Positions 12,797 to 25,706 of a stretch of 64,000 nt of DNA are shown here, piece after piece. The DNA comes from Apis mellifera. Its lineage: Eukaryota; Arthropoda; Insecta; Hymenoptera; Apidae. The notes beneath the pieces were generated by a model. That model saw nothing but the letters and a program-made list of their open reading frames with translations, had not been told where the DNA came from and ran no database searches. The DNA lies in the NCBI RefSeq assembly GCF_003254395.2, contig NC_037640.1, positions 2,319,501 through 2,383,500 on the forward strand, in the 5' to 3' direction. The position numbers were made by a program, and so were the translations under genes. Position 1 is the stretch's first letter, and each line of letters opens with the position of its first letter.

Positions 12797-15166
12797 TCAA
12801 AATATTGATAATTTAGCTCTATTTTTTCGTTGATCTTGTTCAACAGCAATACTTTTTTCAGATGCTCTTAAACTAACAAGTTCTTTTTGTTTCTCATTAT
12901 ATTTCATTATAATATTGTTATAATGAACACTTCCTTTTGCATGTCTTGTCAATGATTCTTTTAATTTCGTCGATTCTCTTTCTAATCTTAAAATAGTTTC
13001 CCCAATTTGTAAACTTGCTACATTTAATTGTCGATTGGATTCTGTCTTGAGATTATTTTTACCTTTTGAAATATTTTTTTGTATTTCATTTTTAGCTGCA
13101 AATAGAAAGAATTATTTAAAAATTTAATAAAATAATTAGAATATAATTTAAAAAATGCAGGACTTTTTTTTTAGACATACGTTTATCACCTAAAGTTGCA
13201 TTTATGAAATTAAAGATATTATTTTCTTCTCGTTCTTTTTCTCTTTGATATTGTTTTTCTCTTTGTTGTTCTAATTTTTGTTGTTGTTTTCGCATTTTAC
13301 GTTCCACGGAAAATAAATTTTTATCTCCACCAGCATTTTCTCGCAGTTCCATACAATGATCTAAAAATAAATGTTTTTAATTACATAATAATAATATAAT
13401 AATAAAATAATAATATAATAATAAACAAATCATAATATATGTACCTAAAGATTTACCAGCTGGTAATACTGTTGCTTCAACTGGTTCTACTCTTCCATCT
13501 GAATGTTTCCCAAGTCCAGTACCTGCTATATATCCCATTTGAGCCATTAACTTGCTACCTATACCACGTGTATATTTTTCCCAATTTCCTAAAGGTGTGT
13601 TACTTTCTACCGTTAAAAGAGATTTATGAACAACTTCTTCTTTAGAATATTCTGTCGAATCACTTTCACCATCACTATCATCAGATGTATCTGACATCTC
13701 CAAATCTGCATCATCTATAATAACATGAAATAATTAAATGAAATAAATATGAAAAAATTAAATTTGAATCTATAACTAGTTAATAAAATACATACCAAGT
13801 GGTAAAAGATCTGGGAGAAAAACTTCTGTGATATTACCACTTGCTTCAAATTTAATTCTAAAGACATCTCCTTCTTTTTCAGGCATTTTTAATACAATGC
13901 ATCTATGCCATAACTGATTTTTTTGTTTTGCCAATACTCTACTGCCCATTTTTATACTTTGAAAATCAGGTTCTCTATAAATAAAGATTTTGTTTTTGAT
14001 TTTTGTTTATATTTTGGCTATTAAATAGAGATCTGTTTACCTATATTCTTGTATGCTAGATAACGATACTAATTCTCCGTGTGAAAATCTGCAATCTTCA
14101 TCAGAAAATTTACATTTTCCATCCAAATAATATGGACATGGAAGCATTTCTTTATGTGTTGGATTTAGAAAAAGTACTCTGACCTAGATAATAATTTATA
14201 CTTAAATCCTTAGAATTATGTAATAAATGTAAATAAAGAAAGTTTCCTGTTATTTTTTAAAAGAATATTCAAATTAGTATTAATTTAAATCTAATTACAA
14301 CTAATTCTTCTATTACCTTTATATCTTGCATATTTTTTATTTTTGTCCTATCATTTTGATAAACAGAGCATATCATAGCATTATGATAACCAATGCCACC
14401 CCAACTGCTACCATGGGGAGCTCTACATTTCATGCCTTCAAGCTGCCTCAACTCATCCTACAAGATGAACTTGCACCGTATAATTGTGTCATTTCTATGC
14501 CATATAGAATACTTGCATACTGACTTCTATATTATTTGAAGCTCCATCATCTTGTTTATCCTGTTCTTTATTCTCAGAATCATTTGAAGTTTTCTCCAGT
14601 TCTGCCTAATGAATTTATATCAAAAGAAATGATATAGGATTATTTTCTTGGATCCCTTGTATCCTTTTCCCATTTCCCTTTTTTGAAATGAAATGAAATT
14701 TGGAAAAAGTCACCTTAAACAAGGCATATTCTTTTGCTAATGGATCGTCCATATCATCATCGCCGTCGACATCATCATCATCATCATCATCATCTAAATC
14801 TTCACTGGATGTTTCCACACCTTGTAAACTTTCTTTTGTTAAAGTAATAAGTTCTTGTATGTCCGATTGTAAACTTAATAAATTTTCCCTATCCGCTTCT
14901 TGCGTAGTTACGGATAAGGTTGCTTGAACTTGAGCTAACTAATGTGGTTAAAAAATGTTTAGAATACAGATATCAAAGGAATTTTTATAATTAAAAAATT
15001 AATTATAAAAATATTTAAATTAAATTATAAAAATTAATTATAAAATTTATATAGAAGGTTATACTATTTGTTCGTAAAACATCGATGAAATTGTAATTCA
15101 TACCTGTTGTTCATATTGTGCGATTGCTTCCCTTAAACTTTCAGCGTCTGTCATATTATCTGTCAT
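12797..15166 (-). CDS. Zgpat: ZGPAT, CCCH zinc finger and G-patch protein
   Basis: Exons 15166-15104, 14938-14714, 14605-14525, 14457-14317, 14183-14041, 13974-13796, 13714-13445, 13360-13181 and 13095-12797 give 526 residues in phase. A coiled N-terminus is followed by a run of eight Asp. A Tudor-like region includes GSSWGGIGYHNAMI. A CCCH finger (C186, C194, C201, H205; PCPYYLDGKCKF) is followed by FSHGELVSL. The G-patch lies at about 322-368 (WEKYTRGIGSKLMAQMGY, GTGLGKH). The C-terminus is a Q/K/E coiled coil. Vertebrate ZGPAT is a nuclear repressor that recruits NuRD and also has a spliceosomal link through its G-patch. The donor at the small intron 14524-14458 is uncertain: an alternative donor 12 bases further in, GTATTC, is also in frame but would leave only a 55-base intron. 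Confidence 0.94.
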
Positions 15167-15560
15167 ATTGTCTTACCCTGTATTGATTTAGAAATTCGTA
15201 AGTTTGAGAATTCACAAAAAACAGTTTTGACAGTTTACATTCGGATCCTTTCTATCCTGTATAATTTAACGATCGTAGCAGAGCATTTATACCAATATCA
15301 AAAGAATCTGATTTGAATACCCTAAATGTTCATGTCCATTACGTGGCGACATCTGAGCTAAATCATTACAAACTACGTTTGAGATATATATTAGCAATCA
15401 ATAGAAAAAATTTTTTTCGCTTTTAAAAATTTTAAATTTATAATGTTAAGAATTTATTTATCTAAATTTATAATAAATAATAATATATTTTACATAATTT
15501 TAATTTAATAATTGAAAAAAAGTAGGGTTAAATACATAAAAAAGAAAACCCTTTAACAAC
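15167..15560. other. Spacer between ZGPAT 5' end and tRNA-Met
   Basis: About 390 bases. The half next to ZGPAT (15170-15400) is less AT-rich and probably holds its 5' UTR and promoter on the minus strand. The rest is AT-rich. I see no gene here. Confidence 0.5.
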
Positions 15561-15633
15561 GCCTCGGTAGCGCAGTAGGCAGCGCGTAAGTCTCATAATC
15601 TTAAGGTCGTGAGTTCGATCCTCACCCGGGGCA
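15561..15633 (+). tRNA. Elongator tRNA-Met, anticodon CAT
   Basis: A 73-base cloverleaf. The acceptor stem is GCCTCGG with CCGGGGC (one T.G wobble). The D-arm is GCGC-AGTAGGCA-GCGC. The anticodon loop CTCATAA (anticodon CAT) is closed by TAAGT/TCTTA with the T.T pair usual in this tRNA. The T-arm is GTGAG-TTCGATC-CTCAC, and the discriminator is A. It is nearly identical to the insect elongator tRNA-Met. There is no intron. Both internal pol III boxes are intact, and a T-run just downstream serves as terminator. Confidence 0.98.
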
Positions 15634-15636
15634 GGA

Positions 15637-15646
15637 ATTTTTTTTC
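15637..15646 (+). terminator. Pol III terminator of tRNA-Met
   Basis: A run of eight or more T starts a few bases after the discriminator base of the tRNA, the usual RNA polymerase III stop signal. Confidence 0.85.
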
Positions 15647-18600
15647 AAATTACAAAAAAATATTATTTTACTCTCTAATCACTTTTATTACCAACGTATA
15701 AAGATATTCCATTTTGAAATAAAGAAAAATTATATATAATTTTGATCATCGTTTTTGACATCCACTATATACCTAATTTATATTTTTAAAAGTATAAAAA
15801 AAGTACAATGTTTTTTTTTATGTATTTATATGTAATGTTGTATATTAAAAAATTGAAAAGATATATGGAAAATATAAGAAATAAGATAGAAACGTACAGT
15901 TTTATAAACGAGAAACGGAGCAAGAGACAATTATGTAAATGTAACATTCGCCAGAGGGATTCGAGGCTTCTTGGAATTGAAATGTGGTAGTTAAAACGAG
16001 TTGTGAATTGTTTGTTGCCCTTTAGCGATACCACAATTTGCAAGCAAACAGCCCATTAAGCTGAAGTTGCCATAGCCTCTACCTTTATACGGTGAATAGG
16101 TGTTGCGACCCCTTGGCTGGAATAAATCTACCGAAAGCGACGTTCAGTTCCATCATATCCAACTATACTATAGTTCTATATTTGCCTCGTATATAAAGAA
16201 AATAGTATTGAATATCAATTTCTTTAAAGATGAATTTAATATCATGAATTATTTCAATTGAATATCAATGTCTATTGAAATATGATTAAAAATAATCGAT
16301 CCATTGTTTATCGGTTTTTTTCTCATCGCGTCAAACGATACGATATCTAATTTAGATGAGAATTGTCTCATTGTTCCCTTATTTTTATAATATAGGAAAA
16401 TTGCAGAAGAAATTAATATATAATAATATGATATAAAATTATAAATCATATCATTGAATAATATTCAACGTAATAAGTAAGAAACGTAGATTATAGATTC
16501 ATTCAAAAAAAAAAAAGGCGACTTTTCAATGTTCAAGAAAGAAAAAAATCGATATAGAGAGAAAACGTAGACTAGAACGAATCTCTGCGTGATTTTTTTT
16601 GATCTGGTCGCACTTATCGTATTTTCAGGGTGATTATACGCCCGTGGATATCGGGGAAGAAAAGGGAAAAGGTTGGCCGGAGACGAGAGGGCGGATTCGC
16701 GTTTTCGCGGGTTATTTTATATGCAACCGCTATGCATCCGTTACGTATAAATGCAGAGACGCGGCCCGATTTGCAGTTGCACAGCAGGCTCGTTGCAAGC
16801 GCGGTTGATTCCGCGTATTCAGTGCATCGAGTCCCGCGATGAAAAGGCGTTCCGCTTTCTGAATATATTCCAATTAAAAAGTCGGAGCTTCGTTACACTC
16901 GGCTCTGCCCCGCGTGCACTCTACACCCTGCACCCTGCACCTTCCACCCGCTAGCTTCAGCCTTTCTCTTTCCCTTTCTCCAGCCGTCTCTCTTCCCCTG
17001 CTTATCCTTCCTTCTCGCGAGATCCATCTTTACCTCCCCCCCGCAGCTAACCTCGTCACACCCGACTCCTTTTACTTCTGCTTTTTGCCTTCCACCAACG
17101 GAGCCGCGGATCCCTTTTCGCCACTGCTGTGCAGTCAGCCATCCTGGCTTCCCTCACTTTCTTCCCTCTCTCTCCACCAGTTTCTCCACAGCAATTACTC
17201 CGCCGCTTTTTTCCTAAAGAATTAGAAATGCCCAGCCTCGCCGAGCTTTCTTTCGCTCCTCCTTTGGGGGCGTTCGCCTCGCCCCTTTGCCCGTCCATGA
17301 TTATCGGTATCCGCGCCTATCCCATTTCACTTTCCAATTTTAAACGAGACTTCTCAAACGGATCTTTTCTCTCTATCTCGATGATTTTTTCGAGTAACAT
17401 CTCTTACCTACAAGATATCCCGTAAGTACCGTAAGTATAAGTGTTTAAAAACAGAAAAGGAAAGAGATAAATCTTTTCTGTAAAAAAACTTTTCCTTTCT
17501 TGCCATCCGAGTTTCTGAACGGTAAGAAAGGAATTGTTAATTACCGATCGAGAAACGCGTGGAACCATGCGGCGAGTATACGCGCGAAAACGATCCGTTT
17601 GTGAAGAGAATCCCGGGGCGTGGATCTTTCAAAAAGTGTATAGGTATAGGAACGATTTCGAAGGGATGCCCCCCCGTGAAGTATTTAACGATGCTGTTCT
17701 CGGTCGGGTAAGAGGGAGACGCGCATCATAAACTGAAGAGGGATAAGAAGCGCGTGTCCAAGTGCCAACACGACTTACGCACGTATGCACGCGCGTCCAC
17801 GGTTATTCGCTCAATGACAATAAGCACGTGGCCGAGTGCACGCGACGCCACTTCTCTTCCATCCCAGGGTATCTCGTTCGACTCTTTTCCTGTGCGATTC
17901 CCGGGGATTTATCGGGGATCCTTGATCCTTTCAATGCACCATATATATATATTTGATTTGAATCATTTATCGATCGGTAAATTACAGTCGTTTACACGAT
18001 TGAAACGCACTCGAATGTGATATGAGATATCGTATCTGTCTATACGTGTGTATTATACGTATAATTTTATCGACTTTGTCGAGTCAATTTTTCAGTTTGT
18101 TCGATCATTTAATTGTAAAATTCGATTTTTGAAGGATAGTTTTGGTAAGTGTTTATGCACACGGATAATCAAATCTTTAGAGTAGAATAAAAATAATTTT
18201 TATTCCTTAAATGTCTGTCGGTCAAATATTTTTAATATGTAAAACAGTTGTTGTATGCAATTTAAAAATTATAAAAGTAAAATATATAAATAGAAATAAG
18301 AAATCGAATTCAATTATATAATCGTACATGTTCTATGCAAATGATTACTTATTATTTTATTATAAGAATGCAATCTAATAAAAAAGAAAAGAATATTGAT
18401 ATGAATTTGTATAAAAGATAAAATTAATAAATCTAATCTAGTAAGCTTTTTTAAAAAAAAAGTTATACATTTATAGATAAATAAAAATTGTAACATCATT
18501 TTTAAACTATTTCGAAAATATAGATCCCGATTTTTTGATAAACAATATATAAATATTGAAATAAATACGTAATTCGTAACTAAATTTGAATATCACTGAC

Positions 18601-20747
18601 ATAAAAATTCATTAAATTATTCCCATTCTTCTTTCTAAATATATATATTTATTATCTGCCAATTATGAAACAAGAGATTGCTTAAATTCCTTTCCTTTTT
18701 TCTATATATTTTCTATATATTCTTTCTTTACATCGTAATTATTATTAATAATAATAATTAATTAATTAACTCTTAATCGATATGATACAATAATAATACA
18801 ATATCATTAACGATTCTCGATGAAAAATTTCTAATTTTTCAAAGATTATTTTTCTTTCGAAAAGATCCGTGACCAGATCCTGCTCTCGAGAACGCTCAAG
18901 AAGTCACGCTTAAAAGACTAAAATTAGAAGCTCGCAAGGGAACGAGGGACAATGAAACGTGCGACGAAGAAAAATTATTACGAATAATATGCGATTCATC
19001 ATAGCGAAGTAATTACGCGTGGGGGGGATTCCCCGTGAAGAATTTGAAAGGAGAGATGAAAAAAGGGGGTGGCAAGAATTTCTTCCTTCGTGATTTCACG
19101 CTTGGCAAGTTGTATCTCTCTTTCTTTTCCTTTTTTTTTTATTATTCGAGGACCAAACACGGAGAACAGTTTACTTCATCCCGAATGAATTCGAAAGGAG
19201 TGTTTTCTCCTCCTCTCTTTCTTCATCGTCGACGATCTGGAGAGGATGTCGACTTGCAATAATTTCTTCTTATCAAATGGTGGAGGAGGGAGGAGGAGGA
19301 GAAGAAGTAAGATTATCCTTTTAACTTTCCACGCGTCTTTTCCCCCAATTACGATCCCCCATTCATTTTCCCGGAAACGGGAGATCGATCTCGAAACGAG
19401 AAATTTCATTCAAAGAGTGAAATTGTTGTGTTTCGCAATTTTACGTGGAGTGGTTTAAAAAAAAAGGAAGGAAGGAAGGAAGAAAGAAAGAAACGAAAGG
19501 AAAGTGATTATCAACGAAAAACGTCGTTAACGCGAGATCATTCGAAATTCGCTTAATGCAGTCTAATCACCCGTGTAAAGAGATCGTGCACTTTTATTCT
19601 CTTCCTGATTTCTTTTATTCCTCTCTCTCTCTCTCTCTCTTTTCTTCTCCAATTAACAAACGACCGGAGTCCACGATCGGAAAGAAAAAAAAAAAATCAT
19701 CGTGACAATTGCTTCACCGTGTATCTCTCTTCCCCTCCTTCTCCAGCACGCGATCCGACACGTTACCTCGTCTCGCTCTTTCTCGTCGATTCCGTTCAAT
19801 TAAATCCGTCAGCCAATTCCAGCCACGAGTGGCACCGGTACTCGACTTGTATCGGTTTCAGCCAATTACGTTCCGCTGTTGCGAAACGCTGTTCCTGGCC
19901 ACGTGCCCATTGTCACGCGCGAATTGGTCTTGTTCGATACAGCCTCGTTACCGATTTCTCTTTTCCTCGCTTTCTAAATAAGAAAAGAAGGAGAGAGATA
20001 GATTTAGAGGGAAATCGATCCATTTTTTCAAAAAGAAACGATGAAAACGAAAGAAAAATTTGGATATGTATTATATAGAAGAGGATTAATCACAAGATGT
20101 TTCGATATTTCTGTTAATAATTTATTTTATCTACAAGAATTCTTCGGTTGGCGAAAACTCGCCCACTAAATGGAGAAAGTAAAGTCGTTGGCGAACTATA
20201 ATATCCCTAAAAAAAGAAAGAAAAACTTCGTCTTCTGAAGAAACATTGCACACTTGTCAATTCTCCCTCCTCTTTACAATCACCCTAAGGAGCCTACGAC
20301 GCATCTACGAATTCGATATTCGACTCGAGTTCCTTTCGTTTCCTAAGATCGAGCGCAGACAACAAGCGAAAATTCCTTCGATTAAAGAAAATCCCTCCAA
20401 TTTCCAACCAATCCTTTTCCTCAAGTGAAGGAAGAAAGAAAGAAAGGAAACTACGACTCTATCATCCGTAATAATAATTACATATGTACACTGTCTCGCA
20501 TGCAGAAATAAACACTGGAGAAACAATTCCCCGTCACCATCCCGTCACTTCACTTCAACCCTTACCCAGAACCAACAAACGAAACCACCACCCAGTGAAC
20601 GCGGAACAACCGCCGCGATCAATCTCACGAGTTGATCTAGGATTCGCCTCCGTTCGAAGGGAGGAGAAGGAGGGCCAATGCCTTCCCAATGCCGGCGGCC
20701 GGGAAGCAGAGATCTGGATCCTGGAACCGCGGCCTCAACCGCCGCGG
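15647..20747. other. Intergenic, AT-rich then GC-richer, 3' of the homeobox gene
   Basis: 15.65-16.6 kb is AT-rich. 16.6-17.35 kb, 17.5-17.95 kb and 18.85-20.75 kb are clearly richer in G, C and CpG, with purine and pyrimidine runs including (CT)n at 19620-19640. Open frames of 60-120 codons exist on both strands, but they overlap one another, resemble no family and have composition like their surroundings. I do not call genes. The block may hold the 3' UTR and cis-regulatory DNA of the homeobox gene at 20.7-22.2 kb. Confidence 0.5.
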
Positions 20748-22210
20748 TTAGAGGGGGCATCCGTGGACGTAGGTCACGTTCCGGAACAGGGCCGCCGCCG
20801 TGGAGAGGAACGCGGCCGTCGACGCGGTGGACGGCGCCGGGGGCGGCGGCGGCGGAGGCGGGTGGCTTTGGGTCTGGGTTTGAGCGTTGTACGGTGGACA
20901 GTAGGCGTCTATGCTGCCGTGGTGCAGGCCCACGCCTCGTACCAGCAACTCCTTCTCCACCGTCGCCTGATGCCGAAGCTGCTCCAACCGCAGCTGGTTC
21001 TGCCGCTTCCATTTCGTTCTGCGACAGGCGAATTTTTGAACGATTATATTCGAAGAATAATAACAAATCGTATTTATTCCTTATATTTCAAATTCCAATT
21101 AAATATAATATTTAATTGGAAGATATATAATAATTAATTTATTTTAAATTCATTGGATATTTGATATTCTTTTTTTAAGACATTCTCGAACTTTCGTATT
21201 TACCTTCTGTTCTGGTACCAAGTTTTGACTTGGGTCTCGGAGAGGGACAGGGCGTCGGCCACGTCGCTCCGATCCGCCACGCTCAGATATTTCTGGCATC
21301 GAAACTTTCGCTCGAGGTAAGCGAGCTGGGCGTGGGTGAACGCCGTCCGCCTTCTTCTCGGCTTCCTGCCGCTTGGGGGGCCGCTGCCCGTTCCGCACGA
21401 CTTGCCGGACGTGGCCGCCGCCGGAGATGGCGAGAGCGGGGGCGGGGGGCTTTCCAGTCTGGTGCAGGGGCTGCTTCCAGGGTCGATCGTGTCCTCGGAG
21501 TCCGAATGAACGGCCGAGTCGTCCTCCGAATCTTCTGGAAATGGAAAAATACTAATGTCAGTTCAGAGGGATCGACAGTTGTCGAAGATATAATTCGTGG
21601 CGAACAATAACGAGGAATCGAAATCGAGTTGATCGAGTTTGATCGCCTAAACGATTAGGGTCGAACGATCAAGATTGGCCGACAAAACACCGTCGCCTGG
21701 GGATCGAAAATTCGGACTAACGAGAGCTAACGAATCCTTCCGCGGAGCTCCGGCCATCTGTAGGATCGTGGTTAATGGGGCACCACCCTTCGGCCGTAGG
21801 GCTGCGAATCTTGGATAAAAATAATGGAGCCGCTCCGCGGGGCATCGCGTAACGAGGAGCCTGGCGTTAGGCCACGCGACCGATGTCATGTGCAATGAAA
21901 ATCTTGATTTCTTTAATTACTCGTTTTATTTATATATTACAATCGATTTTTCAATCGTTTTAAGAAGCTTAATGAAAACGAATAAGTTGATCTTTTTAAA
22001 AAGAATAAAATTAAGACAATATTCTCGATGTTAAGATTAGCACGAGAATAATGAAGAACTTCCTCGATAATTATATTATTCCAGATTAAAAATTTCACTT
22101 TTCGATCTTTCTACTTCATTTAAACTATACGTGAAAAACTCACCGTGCACCCGCTCGGACAAAACATCCCCCAGAAGATCCCTTATGAGGAACGACTTGT
22201 GCTCCTGCAT
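20748..22210 (-). CDS. Bar-like ANTP-class homeobox transcription factor
   Basis: Exons 22210-22144, 21534-21204 and 21018-20748 join in phase to 222 residues. Residues 7-13 are FLIRDLL, which fits the EH1/Groucho-binding pattern FxIxxLL. An acidic Ser-rich linker (EDSEDD, HSDSEDT) and a Pro-rich stretch precede the homeodomain (81-140). The homeodomain shows RRRRTAF, LAYLERKF, QKYLS, VADALSLSETQVK and WYQNRRTKWKRQ, with W48, Q50 and N51 in place. An intron splits the codon for homeodomain residue 53. After it come LRLEQLRHQ and a Pro-rich C-terminus with eight consecutive prolines, ending HGCPL. The homeodomain is closest to the Bar group, and in particular to Drosophila CG11085, as far as I recall. 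BarH1/BarH2 proper differ at many positions, so no symbol is given. It probably acts as a Groucho-dependent repressor (inference). Confidence 0.9.
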
Positions 22211-25200
22211 TATTTACACCTCGAAGTAAACAAACGCGAATGAGACGATTGGAGGAACGGATCGGCGCGAGGACACCACCACGGAAGTGTCGAGTCTCAT
22301 GCTAACGTGTGGACGCCCGGCGTCGTTCTGGAGGTCGTCGCCGAGGGGATGACCGGATATGCCGTGTCCAAAACGCCTGGTATCGTCGTCATCACCTCCT
22401 CGCACGTTGCTCGATACCTGGGTGGGAGGATTGGAAGAGCACGCGAGTCAGGGGTTGCCACCCCCCGCTCCAATTAATCCGCCCGTTTATTTCGAACGGA
22501 CTGCCTAATGCTCGCGCGATTTCGCAGCCATTTTGGGGGTGGTGGCGGCCCCGTTCCCACCCTTAACTCCGACTCGCCCATTGGCCGAGCTAACTCGCCG
22601 CCGAGGGGTGGATGCGGCCGCCGCCAGACGCCTATTGGTCGATTGGGAAGCGGCTTGCGCGACGGGGGTTGGCCCTTGTTCCTCTTGGTAGAGCAGCAGG
22701 ATACGCCGATCTTTGGTGCTTCGAAGAGGAGCAGCGCACGGCCTGACGAGCATCGAACCCCCGAGGAAACGAGTGGGAGAAAGTCATTGGCGAGCGATTA
22801 CCGCGAAACGAGAGGAACAAATTGGATGTGAAACGTTTCTACTGGCAGAGGACGCGATATCGAGATTGTTCCTCCTCTCCTTCCCAGAAGGGAAGGTTTT
22901 AACGGCGTTGTTTTGTTTAACCCCGCGCTCTCTTTTCCGTTCCCCAGTTTTCTCAGCGCAGACTCACCTTTCAGAGAATATTCGAAGATGAATCTCTTGC
23001 AGATGAAACATTCTGTGCGTATCTCTTCTTCCTTTCTTGGCCGCGCCATCTTTCTTTTCCACCTCGATTCCCTACTTTTCTCTCCCTCTCTTCTTCCTTC
23101 GAGGGAAACAGAGAGAGAGAGAGGTTGCTAACGAAGTCAATTTGCTGGGTCGGAGGAAGATCGGCGGAAGGAAAGTGGCGCAAGGTGCAACACGAATGCG
23201 CGGGCATTTGCATAAATACGGTCCTCGCAATTTGCACGACCCGGCCCGCTTCGTCATCTTCCGCAGCTAGTATGTGAGCGTAAATATGCATGATGCATAA
23301 AACCACCAATCCTCGACACCGCCTATCCTCCTCCTCCTCCCCCTTTCTCCCAGCTTTTGCAGCGCCCCGTTAGTCTATTCACCACGTCGCTACTTATCTT
23401 TCCTGGGGCATTCGTGCGACTCTATGGCCCCGCATCCATCCATCCATCCGCTTTCTATATATTTCTAAATATTTCACGTCCCGCAAATATATCATCCAAG
23501 CTGAATTCTTCTCGATCTGGAATTAAAAAAAAAAAAAGGAAGAGGGAGAGGAACACCCAGACTTCCTTCGCGTTGCTTAATTAACGAATTTCATGAATCA
23601 CTCTTCGATCTCCTCGCTCCTTTTATAACAGGCACGTCTTCGTAATTTCTGTTGCGGCGAGCACGTTGCACCAGAATCTTTTGAATAACTATCCGCGAGA
23701 CTGCGGATCTCGATGCGGTTAAAACGTAGAGAATATTACTTAAGATCCGAAATAATATTTTGGTATATTGGGAAAATTAATCCTTCATTCCTTCGAGTTG
23801 TAATATAGTATAACAAGATTTTCTTCGATTATTAATTGAGATAGCAAAATTACAGATATTTCAATTTAACATACAATATTAATATGATGACGAAACTTGT
23901 TTGATTTTATAATAATATAAAATTCTTTAAAATACGACAAATCCACGATCTTACAAATACATATTCAATAAAATAATTAAGCATTTAATCCATTGATGAA
24001 ACGAGAGAGAAGGGAAGGTATTGTACTCGTGCAATTTTCGGCAACTCGAGGTCGCGTGGCGTCGCATAAATGCGACGCGAAGAAAGGAGAAGGATGTGTA
24101 TACGTGTATACACAGGGTGGTACATTTTAATGGTTGGCCTCGAGTTTGCGTAGTGGCACCTGTAAGCTGGAACCCTAAGCCGATATACCCCAGGAGTCGG
24201 ACACGACGGGGCGCGTTTGTGAATTCATTAAGATTAACGTATGCAGGGAATTAATTCAAGGGGCGGCAAAGCGGCTGGCCGTCTTCTCTCGTGCTGGAAA
24301 AGGGCCTCGGAACGGCGGAAACGGTGGAAACGATGGAATAAATGCATGAAGACGGGATAAATTGAGCGGCGTCGAGCTGCGAAAATAAAGATGCCCGTAA
24401 TAATTTTCATCATAGGCCCTTTGTGGGGATAAAACCTTAACGCGATACCTATCTCTTGCGATCAGGCAATAAATTCAGTCACGAAATAAGCATTATCTGT
24501 TATCATTTCATTATTTTATATTTTATTTCATATTAACTTTGGAATAATCAGATTGATTAATAATATTATTCAGATAAAATATATTTTAGTATTGTAAATT
24601 GATTCTATAATATTATTAGTAGAAATTATTACTAGTTTCTTAATTTATAAACAATATATGTAAAGTTTCATCATAAATTGAAAGAGAATAATTTTTGTTT
24701 TAATTTATCTACAAATTTCTATAAAATTAAATAATACATACATTCCTTCATTAATTTTTTCTATTTATATTTCTGATTTTTATTTTATTTTAAAGATAAG
24801 AAAATTAGTATCTTATCAGTTCTCTGAGATTCTAATAATCTTTTGTACATCTATTTATTATAACTAACTTATTAAGCAAATACAATAATTTCAATAATTA
24901 TTAAATTTAAAATAGCATCCTTAATATTATGTTTCAAATGTGTGCAAGTTAACGAGAATATTGTAAATTGTCGAATAATTTCTTGCAATCTAAGAATGGC
25001 ACGGTTGATCGCATCTGTCGCGATTTAGAAAACGAAATCAATGGAAATTAGAACGGAGGGTTTGATTCGAATTGCCTCGAAAATCACCATCCCTTGTCGG
25101 CTGATTGTTGTCGGTAATTTGCAATATTTGTCCCCCTGTGGGACACGAAATTTCATCTGGATGCAACCACCTCTGGTCATGTTGGATAAATGGGATTCAA

Positions 25201-25616
25201 TTCAGGGTGAATATCTCTTTCCGATCTTGCGGAGGGGAACGATCACAGATTAGAGGCAGAATACGTTCAATTATTTTTTCCCGCTGCGTATCGAGATTAC
25301 CTAATGAATGACATGTATAATTGCTATGCAAATAATACGTTTTGATTCGTTTAATGCCGTACGTAATTATTACTCGATAATAATCTATAATAATAATAAA
25401 TGTAACAAACGTAATATAAATACATCACTTGAATAATAAATAATAATCTATTGATATGTGAAAAAATTTGTCACTTTTTTACTTAATAAAGTCTGATGTT
25501 TATAACAACTTTTGAAAAAAAATAAATGCATGTTAATAACCAAATGAGGTAGGTATTCATAAATGGTAAATAATGAGAATAAAATAACTTTATTTATTTA
25601 ATAAATGAAGTTGCAA
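22211..25616. other. 5' flank of the homeobox gene, GC-richer then AT-rich
   Basis: 22.2-24.4 kb is GC-richer and has many CpGs. It probably includes the 5' UTR and promoter of the homeobox gene (22211-22400) and enhancer-like DNA. Octamer-like ATTTGCATA lies at about 23209, paired ATGCAT-type sites at about 23286-23300, and two 9-2-9 inverted repeats at 24059-24114. 24.45-25.6 kb is AT-rich. No credible reading frame was found. Confidence 0.5.
24059..24114. repeat. Two short perfect inverted repeats, 9-2-9 each
   Basis: The first (24059-24078) is GCGTCGCAT-AA-ATGCGACGC. The second (24095-24114) is TGTGTATAC-GT-GTATACACA. Both have nine-base perfect arms and a two-base centre, and they lie 16 bases apart. 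Confidence 0.85.
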
Positions 25617-25666
25617 AAAAATGTGGAACGCTTCACGATTTTGCGTGTCATCCTTGCGCAGGGGCC

Positions 25667-25706
<40 letters not shown>

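Noticed and set aside
16599..17731. Several overlapping 60-103-codon frames on both strands
   Set aside because: They overlap in different frames, are rich in Ser/Pro from CT-rich DNA and show no recognisable domain.
20484..21137. Long plus-strand reading frames (up to 217 codons) over the homeobox 3' exon
   Set aside because: They are antisense to the verified homeobox exon 3 and arise from its GC-rich, Pro/Ala-coding composition; no family resemblance.
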